From Auanema rhodensis (lineage: Eukaryota; Nematoda; Chromadorea; Rhabditida; Rhabditidae): a stretch of 64,000 nt of DNA. Under the pieces are notes generated by a model, which did not search any database, had not been told where the DNA came from, and saw nothing but the letters and a program-made list of their open reading frames with translations. Location: NCBI GenBank assembly GCA_964057225.1, contig OZ059897.1, positions 17,608,001 through 17,672,000 of the forward strand, read 5' to 3'. The position numbers were made by a program, and so were the translations under genes. Below, piece by piece: positions 52,601 to 64,000 of this stretch (positions are counted from its first letter, which is position 1; every line of letters begins with the position of its first letter).

Positions 52601-55430
52601 AATGTTATTCAACGAAAAAATTAATTCTTCAGGGTGAAAATCGAGGATATAAGTGTGAACTTATATCAGTTGATATCTCGGTGCATTTTTAAGCTAGCGC
52701 AAATCGGATAACACAGATCGACGCAGCTTAAAAATCCGCATCGAATGCACTATACTACATTGAGAAACGCTTAATACAAAAATTAGTTATGATCGTTTGA
52801 AAAATGATGCATTAGTGTATGTTGAGTTTCCATGTACACTCAACATTGCTTCCGAAAACATTTTGACAAAAATTTTTTCGAAAAATTTCAAAATAATTTA
52901 GCAAAAAGTAGATGTTTTTAGATTCCTTTTTTCAAGGCAAAGACGATGGACAATGTTATTCAACGAAAAAATTTATTCTTCAGGGTGAAAATCGAGGATA
53001 TAAGTGTGAACTTATATCAGTTGATATATCGGTGCATTTTTAAGCTAGCGCAAATCTGATAACACAGATCGACGCAGCTTAAAAATCCGCATCGAATGCA
53101 CTATACTACATTGAGAAACGCCTAATACAAAAATTAGTTATGATCGTTTGAAAAATGATGCATTAGTGTATGTTGAGTTTCCATGTACACTCAACATTGC
53201 TTCCGAAAACATTTTGACAAAAATTTTTTCGAAAAATTTCAAAATAATTTAGCAAAAAGTAGATGTTTTTAGATTCCTTTTTTCAAGGCAAAGACGATGG
53301 ACAATGTTATTCAACGAAAAAAACAATTCTTCAGGGTGAAAATCGAGGATATAAGTGTGAACTTATATCAGTTGATATCTCGGTGCATTTTTAAGCTAGC
53401 GCAAATTTGATAACACAGATCGACGCAGCTTAAAAATCTGCATCGAATGCACTATACTACATTGAGAAACGCTTAATACAAAAATTAGTTATGATCGTTT
53501 GAAAAATGATGCATTAGTGTATGTTGAGTTTCCATGTACACTCAACATTGCTTCCGAAAACATTTTGACAAAAATTTTTTCGAAAAATTTCAAAATAATT
53601 TAGCAAAAAGTAGATGTTTTTAGATTCCTTTTTTCAAGGCAAAGACGATGGACAATGTTATTCAACAAAAAAATTAATTCTTCAGGGTGAAAATCGAGGA
53701 TATAAGTGTGAACTTATATCAGTTGATATCTCGGTGCATTTTTAAGCTAGCGCAAATCGGATAACACAGATCGACGCAGCTTAAAAATCCGCATCGAATG
53801 CACTATACTACATTGAGAAACGCTTAATACAAAAATTAGTTATGATCGTTTGAAAAATGATGCATTAGTGTATGTTGAGTTTCCATGTACACTCAACATT
53901 GCTTCCAAAAACATTTTGACAAAAATTTTTTCGAAAAATTTCAAAATAATTTAGCAAAAAGTAGATGTTTTTAGATTCCTTTTCTCAAGGCAAAGACGAT
54001 GGACAATGTTATTCAACGAAAAAATTTATTCTTCAGGGTGAAAATCGAGGATATAAGTGTGAACTTATATCAGTTGATATATCGGTGCATTTTTAAGCTA
54101 GCGCAAATCTGATAACACAGATCGACGCAGCTTACAAATCCGCATCGAATGCACTATACTACATTGAGAAACGCTTAATACAAAAATTAGTTATGATTGT
54201 TTGAAAAATGATGCATTAGTGTATGTTGAGTTTCCATGTACACTCAACATTGCTTTCAAAAACATTTTGACAAAAATTTTTTCGAAAAATTTCAAAATAA
54301 TTTAGCAAAAAGTAGATGTTTTTAGATTCCTTTTTTCAAGGCAAAGACGATGGACAATGTTATTCAACGAAAAAAACAATTCTTCAGGGTGAAAATCGAG
54401 GATATAAGTGTGAACTTATATCAGTTGATATCTCGGTGCATTTTTAAGCTAGCGCAAATCTGATAACACAGATCGACGAAGCTTAAAAATCTGCATCGAA
54501 TGCACTATACTACATTGAGAAACGCTTAATACAAAAATTAGTTATGATCGTTTGAAAAATGATTCATTAGTGTATGTTGAGTTTCCATGTACACTCAACA
54601 TTGCTTCCAAAAACATTTTGACAAAAATTTTTTCGAAAAATTTCAAAATAATTTAGCAAAAAGTAGATGTTTTTAGATTCCTTTTTTCAAGGCAAAGACG
54701 ATGGACAATGTTATTCAACGAAAAAATTAATTCTTCAGGGTGAAAATCGAGGATATAAGTGTGAACTTATATCAATTGATATCTCGGTGCATTTTTAAGC
54801 TAGCGCAAATCTGATAACACAGATCGACGCAGCTTAAAAATCCGCATCGAATGCACTATACTACATTGAGAAACGCTTAATACAAAAATTAGTTATGATC
54901 GTTTGAAAAATGATGCATTAGTGTATGTTGAGTTTCCATGTACACTCAACATTGCTTCCAAAAACATTTTGACAAAAATTTTTTCGAAAAATTTCAAGAT
55001 AATTTAGCGAAAAATAGATGTTTTTAGATTCCTTTTTTCAAGGCAAAGACGATGGACAATGTTATTCAACGAAAAAATTGATTGTTCAGGGTGAAAATCG
55101 AGGATATAAATGTGAACTTATATCAGTTGATATCTCGGTGCATTTTTAAGCTAGCGCAAATCTTATAACACAGATCGACGCAGCTTAAAAATCCGCATCG
55201 AATGCACTATACTACATTGAGAAACGCTTAATACAAAAATTAGTTATGATCGTTTGAAAAATGATGCATTAGTGTATGTTGAGTTTCCATGTACACTCAA
55301 CATTGCTTCCAAAAACATTTTGACAAAAATTTTTTCGAAAAATTTCAAAATAATTTAGCAAAAAGTAGATGTTTTTAGATTCCTTTTTTCAAGGCAAAGA
55401 CGATGGACAATGTTATTCAACGAAAAAATT
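49696..55430 (+). repeat. 8-mer (2,808-bp) tandem duplication, apparently identical
   Basis: Bases 49,696-52,622 match 52,504-55,430 (2,927 bp, so the 2,808-bp copies are directly adjacent) at every diagnostic site. Shared rare variants include AATTTGATAA, TTCAACAAAA, GATTGTTTG, GCTTTCAAAA, CGACGAAGCTT, TTGATTGTTC and AATCTTATAA, in the same order. The left edge is G208 at 49,695 against A at 52,503. The right edge is A at 52,623 against T at 55,431. No internal mismatch was found by eye. It is therefore the largest young event here, or possibly an assembly duplication. Confidence 0.85.
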
Positions 55431-57415
55431 TATTCTTCAGGGTGAAAATCGAGGATATAAGTGTGAACTTATATCAGTTGATATATCGGTGCATTTTTAA
55501 GCTAGCGCAAATCTGATAACACAGATCGACGCAGCTTAAAAATCCGCATCGAATGCATTATACTACATTGAGAAACGCCTAATACAAAAATTAGTTATGA
55601 TCGTTTGAAAAATGATGCATTAGTGTATGTTGAGTTTCCATGTACACTCAACATTGCTTCCGAAAACATTTTGACAAAAATTTTTTCGAAAAATTTCAAA
55701 ATAATTTAGCAAAAAGTAGATGTTTTTAGATTCCTTTTTTCAAGGCAAAGACGATGGACAATGTTATTCAACGAAAAAATTAATTCTTCAGGGTGAAAAT
55801 CGAGGATATAAGTGTGAACTTATATCAGTTGATATCTCGGTGCATTTTTAAGCTAGCGCAAATCGGATAACACAGATCGACGCAGCTTAAAAATCCGCAT
55901 CGAATGCACTATACTACATTGAGAAACGCTTAATACAAAAATTAGTTATGATCGTTTGAAAAATGATGCATTAGTGTATGTTGAGTTTCCATGTACACTC
56001 AACATTGCTTCCGAAAACATTTTGACAAAAATTTTTTCGAAAAATTTCAAAATAATTTAGCAAAAAGTAGATGTTTTTAGATTCCTTTTTTCAAGGCAAA
56101 GACGATGGACAATGTTATTCAACGAAAAAATTTATTCTTCAGGGTGAAAATCGAGGATATAAGTGTGAACTTATATCAGTTGATATATCGGTGCATTTTT
56201 AAGCTAGCGCAAATCTGATAACACAGATCGATGCAGCTTAAAAATCCGCATCGAATGCACTATACTACATTGAGAAACGCTTAATACAAAAATTAGTTAT
56301 GATCGTTTGAAAAATGATGCATTAGTGTATGTTGAGTTTCCATGTACACTCAACATTGCTTCCGAAAACATTTTGACAAAAATTTTTTCGAAAAATTTCA
56401 AAATAATTTAGCAAAAAGTAGATGTTTTTAGATTCCTTTTTTCAAGGCAAAGACGATGGACAATGTTATTCAACGAAAAAATTAATTCTTCAGGGTGAAA
56501 ATCGAGGATATAAGTGTGAACTTATATCAGTTGATATCTCGGTGCATTTTTAAGCTAGCGCAAATCGGATAACACAGATCGACGCAGCTTAAAAATCCGC
56601 ATCGAATGCACTATACTACATTGAGAAACGCTTAATACAAAAATTAGTTATGATCGTTTGAAAAATGATGCATTAGTGTATGTTGAGTTTCCATGTACAC
56701 TCAACATTGCTTCCGAAAACATTTTGACAAAAATTTTTTCGAAAAATTTCAAAATAATTTAGCAAAAAGTAGATGTTTTTAGATTCCTTTTTTCAAGGCA
56801 AAGACGATGGACAATGTTATTCAACGAAAAAATTAATTCTTCAGGGTGAAAATCGAGGATATAAGTGTGAACTTATATCAGTTGATATCTCGGTGCATTT
56901 TTAAGCTAGCGCAAATCGGATAACACAGATCGACGCAGCTTAAAAATCCGCATCGAATGCACTATACTACATTGAGAAACGCTTAATACAAAAATTAGTT
57001 ATGATCGTTTGAAAAATGATGCATTAGTGTATGTTGAGTTTCCATGTACACTCAACATTGCTTCCAAAAACATTTTGACAAAAATTTTTTCGAAAAATTT
57101 CAAAATAATTTAGCAAAAAGTAGATGTTTTTAGATTCCTTTTCTCAAGGCAAAGACGATGGACAATGTTATTCAACGAAAAAATTAATTCTTCAGGGTGA
57201 AAATCGAGGATATAAGTGTGAACTTATATCAGTTGATATATCGGTGCATTTTTAAGCTAGCGCAAATCTGATAACACAGATCGACGCAGCTTACAAATCC
57301 GCATCGAATGCACTATACTACATTGAGAAACGCTTAATACAAAAATTAGTTATGATTGTTTGAAAAATGATGCATTAGTGTATGTTGAGTTTCCATGTAC
57401 ACTCAACATTGCTTT

Positions 57416-60400
57416 CAAAAACATTTTGACAAAAATTTTTTCGAAAAATTTCAAAATAATTTAGCAAAAAGTAGATGTTTTTAGATTCCTTTTTTCAAGG
57501 CAAAGACGATGGACAATGTTATTCAACGAAAAAAACAATTCTTCAGGGTGAAAATCGAGGATATAAGTGTGAACTTATATCAGTTGATATCTCGGTGCAT
57601 TTTTAAGCTAGCGCAAATCTGATAACACAGATCGACGAAGCTTAAAAATCTGCATCGAATGCACTATACTACATTGAGAAACGCTTAATACAAAAATTAG
57701 TTATGATCGTTTGAAAAATGATTCATTAGTGTATGTTGAGTTTCCATGTACACTCAACATTGCTTCCAAAAACATTTTGACAAAACTTTTTTCGAAAAAT
57801 TTCAAGATAATTTAGCAAAAAGTAGATGTTTTTAGATTCCTTTTTTCAAGGCAAAGACGATGGACAATGTTATTCAACGAAAAAATTAATTCTTCAGGGT
57901 GAAAATCGAGGATATAAGTGTGAACTTATATCAATTGATATCTCGGTGCATTTTTAAGCTAGCGCAAATCTGATAACACAGATCGACGCAGCTTAAAAAT
58001 CCGCATCGAATGCACTATACTACATTGAGAAACGCTTAATACAAAAATTAGTTATGATTGTTTGAAAAATGATGCATTAGTGTATGTTGAGTTTCCATGT
58101 ACACTCAACATTGCTTCCAAAAACATTTTGACAAAAATTTTTTCGAAAAATTTCAAGATAATTTAGCGAAAAATAGATGTTTTTAGATTCCTTTTTTCAA
58201 GGCAAAGACGATGGACAATGTTATTCAACGAAAAAATTGATTCTTCAGGGTGAAAATCGAGGATATAAATGTGAACTTATATCAGTTGATATCTCGGTGC
58301 ATTTTTAAGCTAGCGCAAATCTGATAACACAGATCGACGCAGCTTAAAAATCCGCATCGAATGCACTATACTACATTGAGAAACGCTTAATACAAAAATT
58401 AGTTATGATCGTTTGAAAAATGATGCATTAGTGTATGTTGAGTTTCCATGTACACTCAACATTGCTTCCAAAAACATTTTGACAAAAATTTTTTCGAAAA
58501 ATTTCAAAATAATTTAGCAAAAAGTAGATGTTTTTAGATTCCTTTTTTCAAGGCAAAGACGATGGACAATGTTATTCAACGAAAAAATTTATTCTTCAGG
58601 GTGAAAATCGAGGATATAAGTGTGAACTTATATCAGTTGATATATCGGTGCATTTTTAAGCTAGCGCAAATCTGATAACACAGATCGACGCAGCTTAAAA
58701 ATCCGCATCGAATGCACTATACTACATTGAGAAACGCCTAATACAAAAATTAGTTATGATCGTTTGAAAAATGATGCATTAGTGTATGTTGAGTTTCCAT
58801 GTACACTCAACATTGCTTCCGAAAACATTTTGACAAAAATTTTTTCGAAAAATTTCAAAATAATTTAGCAAAAAGTAGATGTTTTTAGATTCCTTTTTTC
58901 AAGGCAAAGACGATGGACAATGTTATTCAACGAAAAAATTTATTCTTCAGGGTGAAAATCGAGGATATAAGTGTGAACTTATATCAGTTGATATATCGGT
59001 GCATTTTTAAGCTAGCGCAAATCTGATAACACAGATCGACGCAGCTTAAAAATCCGCATCGAATGCACTATACTACATTGAGAAACGCCTAATACAAAAA
59101 TTAGTTATGATCGTTTGAAAAATGATGCATTAGTGTATGTTGAGTTTCCATGTACACTCAACATTGCTTCCGAAAACATTTTGACAAAAATTTTTTCGAA
59201 AAATTTCAAAATAATTTAGCAAAAAGTAGATGTTTTTAGATTCCTTTTTTCAAGGCAAAGACGATGGACAATGTTATTCAACGAAAAAATTAATTCTTCA
59301 GGGTGAAAATCGAGGATATAAGTGTGAACTTATATCAGTTGATATCTCGGTGCATTTTTAAGCTAGCGCAAATCGGATAACACAGATCGACGCAGCTTAA
59401 AAATCCGCATCGAATGCACTATACTACATTGAGAAACGCTTAATACAAAAATTAGTTATGATCGTTTGAAAAATGATGCATTAGTGTATGTTGAGTTTCC
59501 ATGTACACTCAACATTGCTTCCAAAAACATTTTGACAAAAATTTTTTCGAAAAATTTCAAAATAATTTAGCAAAAAGTAGATGTTTTTAGATTCCTTTTT
59601 TCAAGGCAAAGACGATGGACAATGTTATTCAACGAAAAAAACAATTCTTCAGGGTGAAAATCGAGGATATAAGTGTGAACTTATATCAGTTGATATCTCG
59701 GTGCATTTTTAAGCTAGCGCAAATCTGATAACACAGATCGACGAAGCTTAAAAATCTGCATCGAATGCACTATACTACATTGAGAAACGCTTAATACAAA
59801 AATTAGTTATGATCGTTTGAAAAATGATTCATTAGTGTATGTTGAGTTTCCATGTACACTCAACATTGCTTCCAAAAACATTTTGACAAAACTTTTTTCG
59901 AAAAATTTCAAGATAATTTAGCAAAAAGTAGATGTTTTTAGATTCCTTTTTTCAAGGCAAAGACGATGGACAATGTTATTCAACGAAAAAATTAATTCTT
60001 CAGGGTGAAAATCGAGGATATAAGTGTGAACTTATATCAATTGATATCTCGGTGCATTTTTAAGCTAGCGCAAATCTGATAACACAGATCGACGCAGCTT
60101 AAAAATCCGCATCGAATGCACTATACTACATTGAGAAACGCTTAATACAAAAATTAGTTATGATCGTTTGAAAAATGATGCATTAGTGTATGTTGAGTTT
60201 CCATGTACACTCAACATTGCTTCCAAAAACATTTTGACAAAAATTTTTTCGAAAAATTTCAAGATAATTTAGCGAAAAATAGATGTTTTTAGATTCCTTT
60301 TTTCAAGGCAAAGACGATGGACAATGTTATTCAACGAAAAAATTGATTCTTCAGGGTGAAAATCGAGGATATAAATGTGAACTTATATCAGTTGATATCT

Positions 60401-61705
60401 CGGTGCATTTTTAAGCTAGCGCAAATCTGATAACACAGATCGACGCAGCTTAAAAATCCGCATCGAATGCACTATACTACATTGAGAAACGCTTAATACA
60501 AAAATTAGTTATGATCGTTTGAAAAATGATGCATTAGTGTATGTTGAGTTTCCATGTACACTCAACATTGCTTCCAAAAACATTTTGACAAAAATTTTTT
60601 CGAAAAATTTCAAAATAATTTAGCAAAAAGTAGATGTTTTTAGATTCCTTTTTTCAAGGCAAAGACGATGGACAATGTTATTCAACGAAAAAATTTATTC
60701 TTCAGGGTGAAAATCGAGGATATAAGTGTGAACTTATATCAGTTGATATATCGGTGCATTTTTAAGCTAGCGCAAATCTGATAACACAGATCGACGCAGC
60801 TTAAAAATCCGCATCGAATGCACTATACTACATTGAGAAACGCCTAATACAAAAATTAGTTATGATCGTTTGAAAAATGATGCATTAGTGTATGTTGAGT
60901 TTCCATGTACACTCAACATTGCTTCCGAAAACATTTTGACAAAAATTTTTTCGAAAAATTTCAAAATAATTTAGCAAAAAGTAGATGTTTTTAGATTCCT
61001 TTTTTCAAGGCAAAGACGATGGACAATGTTATTCAACGAAAAAATTTATTCTTCAGGGTGAAAATCGAGGATATAAGTGTGAACTTATATCAGTTGATAT
61101 ATCGGTGCATTTTTAAGCTAGCGCAAATCTGATAACACAGATCGACGCAGCTTAAAAATCCGCATCGAATGCACTATACTACATTGAGAAACGCCTAATA
61201 CAAAAATTAGTTATGATCGTTTGAAAAATGATGCATTAGTGTATGTTGAGTTTCCATGTACACTCAACATTGCTTCCGAAAACATTTTGACAAAAATTTT
61301 TTCGAAAAATTTCAAAATAATTTAGCAAAAAGTAGATGTTTTTAGATTCCTTTTTTCAAGGCAAAGACGATGGACAATGTTATTCAACGAAAAAATTAAT
61401 TCTTCAGGGTGAAAATCGAGGATATAAGTGTGAACTTATATCAGTTGATATCTCGGTGCATTTTTAAGCTAGCGCAAATCGGATAACACAGATCGACGCA
61501 GCTTAAAAATCCGCATCGAATGCACTATACTACATTGAGAAACGCTTAATACAAAAATTAGTTATGATCGTTTGAAAAATGATGCATTAGTGTATGTTGA
61601 GTTTCCATGTACACTCAACATTGCTTCCAAAAACATTTTGACAAAAATTTTTTCGAAAAATTTCAAAATAATTTAGCAAAAAGTAGATGTTTTTAGATTC
61701 CTTTT
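57416..61705 (+). repeat. 6-mer (2,106-bp) tandem duplication
   Basis: Bases 57,416-59,599 match 59,522-61,705 (2,184 bp), with one difference noticed: T at 58,059 against C at 60,165. The block carries the A78 unit (CGACGAAGCTT), the A23 unit, the G257+A262 unit, two C125+G208 units and a G60 unit. Its first part is also related to the 8-mer duplication upstream, so similar blocks were copied several times in this domain. Confidence 0.8.
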
Positions 61706-63878
61706 CTCAAGGCAAAGACGATGGACAATGTTATTCAACGAAAAAATTTATTCTTCAGGGTGAAAATCGAGGATATAAGTGTGAACTTATATCAGTTGAT
61801 ATATCGGTGCATTTTTAAGCTAGCGCAAATCTGATAACACAGATCGACGCAGCTTAAAAATCCGCATCGAATGCACTATACTACATTGAGAAACGCTTAA
61901 TACAAAAATTAGTTATGATCGTTTGAAAAATGATGCATTAGTGTATGTTGAGTTTCCATGTACACTCAACATTGCTTCCAAAAACATTTTGACAAAAATT
62001 TTTTCGAAAAATTTCAAAATAATTTAGCAAAAAGTAGATGTTTTTAGATTCCTTTTTTCAAGGCAAAGACGATGGACAATGTTATTCAACGAAAAAATTA
62101 ATTCTTCAGGGTGAAAATCGAGGATATAAGTGTGAACTTATATCAGTTGATATATCGGTGCATTTTTAAGCTAGCGCAAATCTGATAACACAGATCGACG
62201 CAGCTTAAAAATCCGCATCGAATGCACTATACTACATTGAGAAACGCTTAATACAAAAATTAGTTATGATCGTTTGAAAAATGATGCATTAGTGTATGTT
62301 GAGTTTCCATGTACACTCAACATTGCTTCCGAAAACATTTTGACAAAAATTTTTTCGAAAAATTTCAAAATAATTTAGCAAAAAGTAGATGTTTTTAGAT
62401 TCCTTTTTTCAAGGCAAAGACGATGGACAATGTTATTCAACGAAAAAATTTATTCTTCAGGGTGAAAATCGAGGATATAAGTGTGAACTTATATCAGTTG
62501 ATATATCGGTGCATTTTTAAGCTAGCGCAAATCTGATAACACAGATCGACGCAGCTTAAAAATCCGCATCGAATGCACTATACTACATTGAGAAACGCCT
62601 AATACAAAAATTAGTTATGATCGTTTGAAAAATGATGCATTAGTGTATGTTGAGTTTCCATGTACACTCAACATTGCTTCCGAAAACATTTTGACAAAAA
62701 TTTTTTCGAAAAATTTCAAAATAATTTAGCAAAAAGTAGATGTTTTTAGATTCCTTTTTTCAAGGCAAAGACGATGGACAATGTTATTCAACGAAAAAAT
62801 TAATTCTTCAGGGTGAAAATCGAGGATATAAGTGTGAACTTATATCAGTTGATATCTCGGTGCATTTTTAAGCTAGCGCAAATCGGATAACACAGATCGA
62901 CGCAGCTTAAAAATCCGCATCGAATGCACTATACTACATTGAGAAACGCTTAATACAAAAATTAGTTATGATCGTTTGAAAAATGATGCATTAGTGTATG
63001 TTGAGTTTCCATGTACACTCAACATTGCTTCCAAAAACATTTTGACAAAAATTTTTTCGAAAAATTTCAAAATAATTTAGCAAAAAGTAGATGTTTTTAG
63101 ATTCCTTTTCTCAAGGCAAAGACGATGGACAATGTTATTCAACGAAAAAATTTATTCTTCAGGGTGAAAATCGAGGATATAAGTGTGAACTTATATCAGT
63201 TGATATCTCGGTGCATTTTTAAGCTAGCCCAAACCTGATAACACAGATCGACGCAGCTTAAAAATCCGCATCGAATGCACTATACTACATTGAGAAACGC
63301 CTAATACAAAAATTAGTTATGATCGTTTGAAAAATGATGCATTAGTGTATGTTGAGTTTCCATGTACACTCAACATTGCTTCCGAAAACATTTTGACAAA
63401 AATTTTTTCGAAAAATTTCAAAATAATTTAGCAAAAAGTAGATGTTTTTAGATTCCTTTTTTCAAGGCAAAGACGATGGACAATGTTATTCAACGAAAAA
63501 ATTAATTCTTCAGGGTGAAAATCGAGGATATAAGTGTGAACTTATATCAGTTGATATCTCGGTGCATTTTTAAGCTAGCGCAAATCGGATAACACAGATC
63601 GACGCAGCTTAAAAATCCGCATCGAATGCACTATACTACATTGAGAAACGCTTAATACAAAAATTAGTTATGATCGTTTGAAAAATGATGCATTAGTGTA
63701 TGTTGAGTTTCCATGTACACTCAACATTGCTTCCAAAAACATTTTGACAAAAATTTTTTCGAAAAATTTCAAAATAATTTAGCAAAAAGTAGATGTTTTT
63801 AGATTCCTTTTCTCAAGGCAAAGACGATGGACAATGTTATTCAACGAAAAAATTTATTCTTCAGGGTGAAAATCGAGG

Positions 63879-64000
63879 ATATAAGTGTGAACTTATATCA
63901 GTTGATATCTCGGTGCATTTTTAAGCTAGCCCAAACCTGATAACACAGATCGACGCAGCTTAAAAATCCGCATCGAATGCACTATACTACATTGAGAAAC
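63879..64000 (+). repeat. Partial terminal monomer (122 bp)
   Basis: The window ends 122 bases into unit 183, which carries C53+C58 (GCCCAAACCTG). Nothing suggests the array is ending here. The cut is a window edge. Confidence 0.9.

Larger units (their letters stand above)
1..64000 (+). repeat. Satellite DNA array, 351-bp monomer, 182 complete units
   Basis: A single 351-bp unit is repeated directly, with no change of orientation, across the whole window. The landmark GCTAGC (unit positions 48-53) followed by CAAATCTG can be followed from unit to unit. It sits at the position predicted from 351-bp spacing at window 51, 31,290, 33,041 (4 bp short) and 63,929 (4 bp short). The 4-bp lag is fully explained by two 2-bp deletions near 31.5 and 32.2 kb. 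The first unit has about 32% G+C. No unique sequence, transposon or gene interrupts the array, and both edges lie inside it, so its true length is unknown. Tandem arrays of this size and purity are known as constitutive heterochromatin in eukaryotes, and a centromeric or pericentromeric position is an inference. I do not recognise the family or the host taxon. This entry also covers every stretch without a gene. Confidence 0.98.
35300..64000 (+). repeat. Right variant domain of the array
   Basis: G208 (TTCCGAAAAC) is absent to the left, first appears at 35,303, and then occurs in roughly half of the units. Other markers confined to or enriched in this domain are A262 with G257 (GCGAAAAATAG, from 35.7 kb), A7 and T347 (AAATTGAGG...ATAAATG), C125 (GCCTAATAC, mostly from 37.7 kb), C53+C58 (GCCCAAACCTG, from 39.7 kb), C285 (TTCTCAAGG, from 39.6 kb) and G60 (AATCGGATAA, from 42.9 kb). 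The domain also holds the longest recent duplications. Confidence 0.65.

Noticed and set aside
1-64000. CRISPR array
   Set aside because: The 351-bp units abut directly with no short repeat and unique spacer arrangement, and there are no cas genes.
1-64000. Transposon, SINE or tRNA-derived element as the monomer
   Set aside because: I see no RNA polymerase III A/B boxes, no terminal inverted repeats or target-site duplications, no poly(A) tail and no transposase-like reading frame. The internal dyads are not at unit ends in any consistent way.
1-64000. Telomeric repeat interspersion (TTAGG or TTAGGG type)
   Set aside because: No run of such short repeats occurs. Isolated ATTAG matches are single copies within each monomer.

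Overview
The whole window is one uninterrupted satellite DNA array. A 351-bp, AT-rich monomer (about 32% G+C, counted on the first unit) repeats head to tail on one strand from the first base to the last. There are 182 complete units and a final 122-bp partial unit. I see no gene, RNA gene, transposon, unique spacer or array edge. Unit numbering below starts at window base 1, which falls on the 'atataagtgtg' at the start of a monomer, so position p of unit k lies at 351(k-1)+p up to unit 90. The landmark at unit position 51 recurs at exactly 351-bp spacing throughout. The only net length change I find is two 2-bp deletions, in units 90 and 92.

The organism must be a eukaryote with long tandem satellite heterochromatin, most likely pericentromeric, centromeric or subtelomeric. 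Nothing in the sequence identifies the taxon. Satellites of this size and base composition with internal dyads are common in insects and other invertebrates, but I do not recognise this family. A clean 64-kb stretch suggests a long-read assembly.

Monomers appear to be roughly 96-99% identical by eye. They differ at about 35 recurrent diagnostic positions. By these markers the array falls into three overlapping domains. On the left (about 1-12,300) are T78 units and six units carrying G127+C143. In the middle (about 12,300-35,300) T91+T163+C226+G246 units recur, with G257 appearing later. On the right (about 35,300-64,000) are G208, C125, G60, C53+C58, C285 and A262 units. Within the domains, blocks of 2, 3, 4, 6 and 8 monomers have been duplicated recently. 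The longest is an apparently identical 2,808-bp (8-mer) tandem duplication at 49,696-55,430. This is the pattern expected from unequal exchange or amplification with gene conversion. There is no single array-wide higher-order repeat.

Each monomer contains several inverted repeats: a nested dyad at unit positions 35-104, a 9-bp stem at 173-200, an 8-bp stem at its start, and a TTCGAA-centred palindrome. These are the best candidates for sequence-encoded function, such as cruciforms or protein binding, but none shows compensatory change. The short open frames in the array are incidental. All comparisons were made by eye at diagnostic sites, not by computed alignment.
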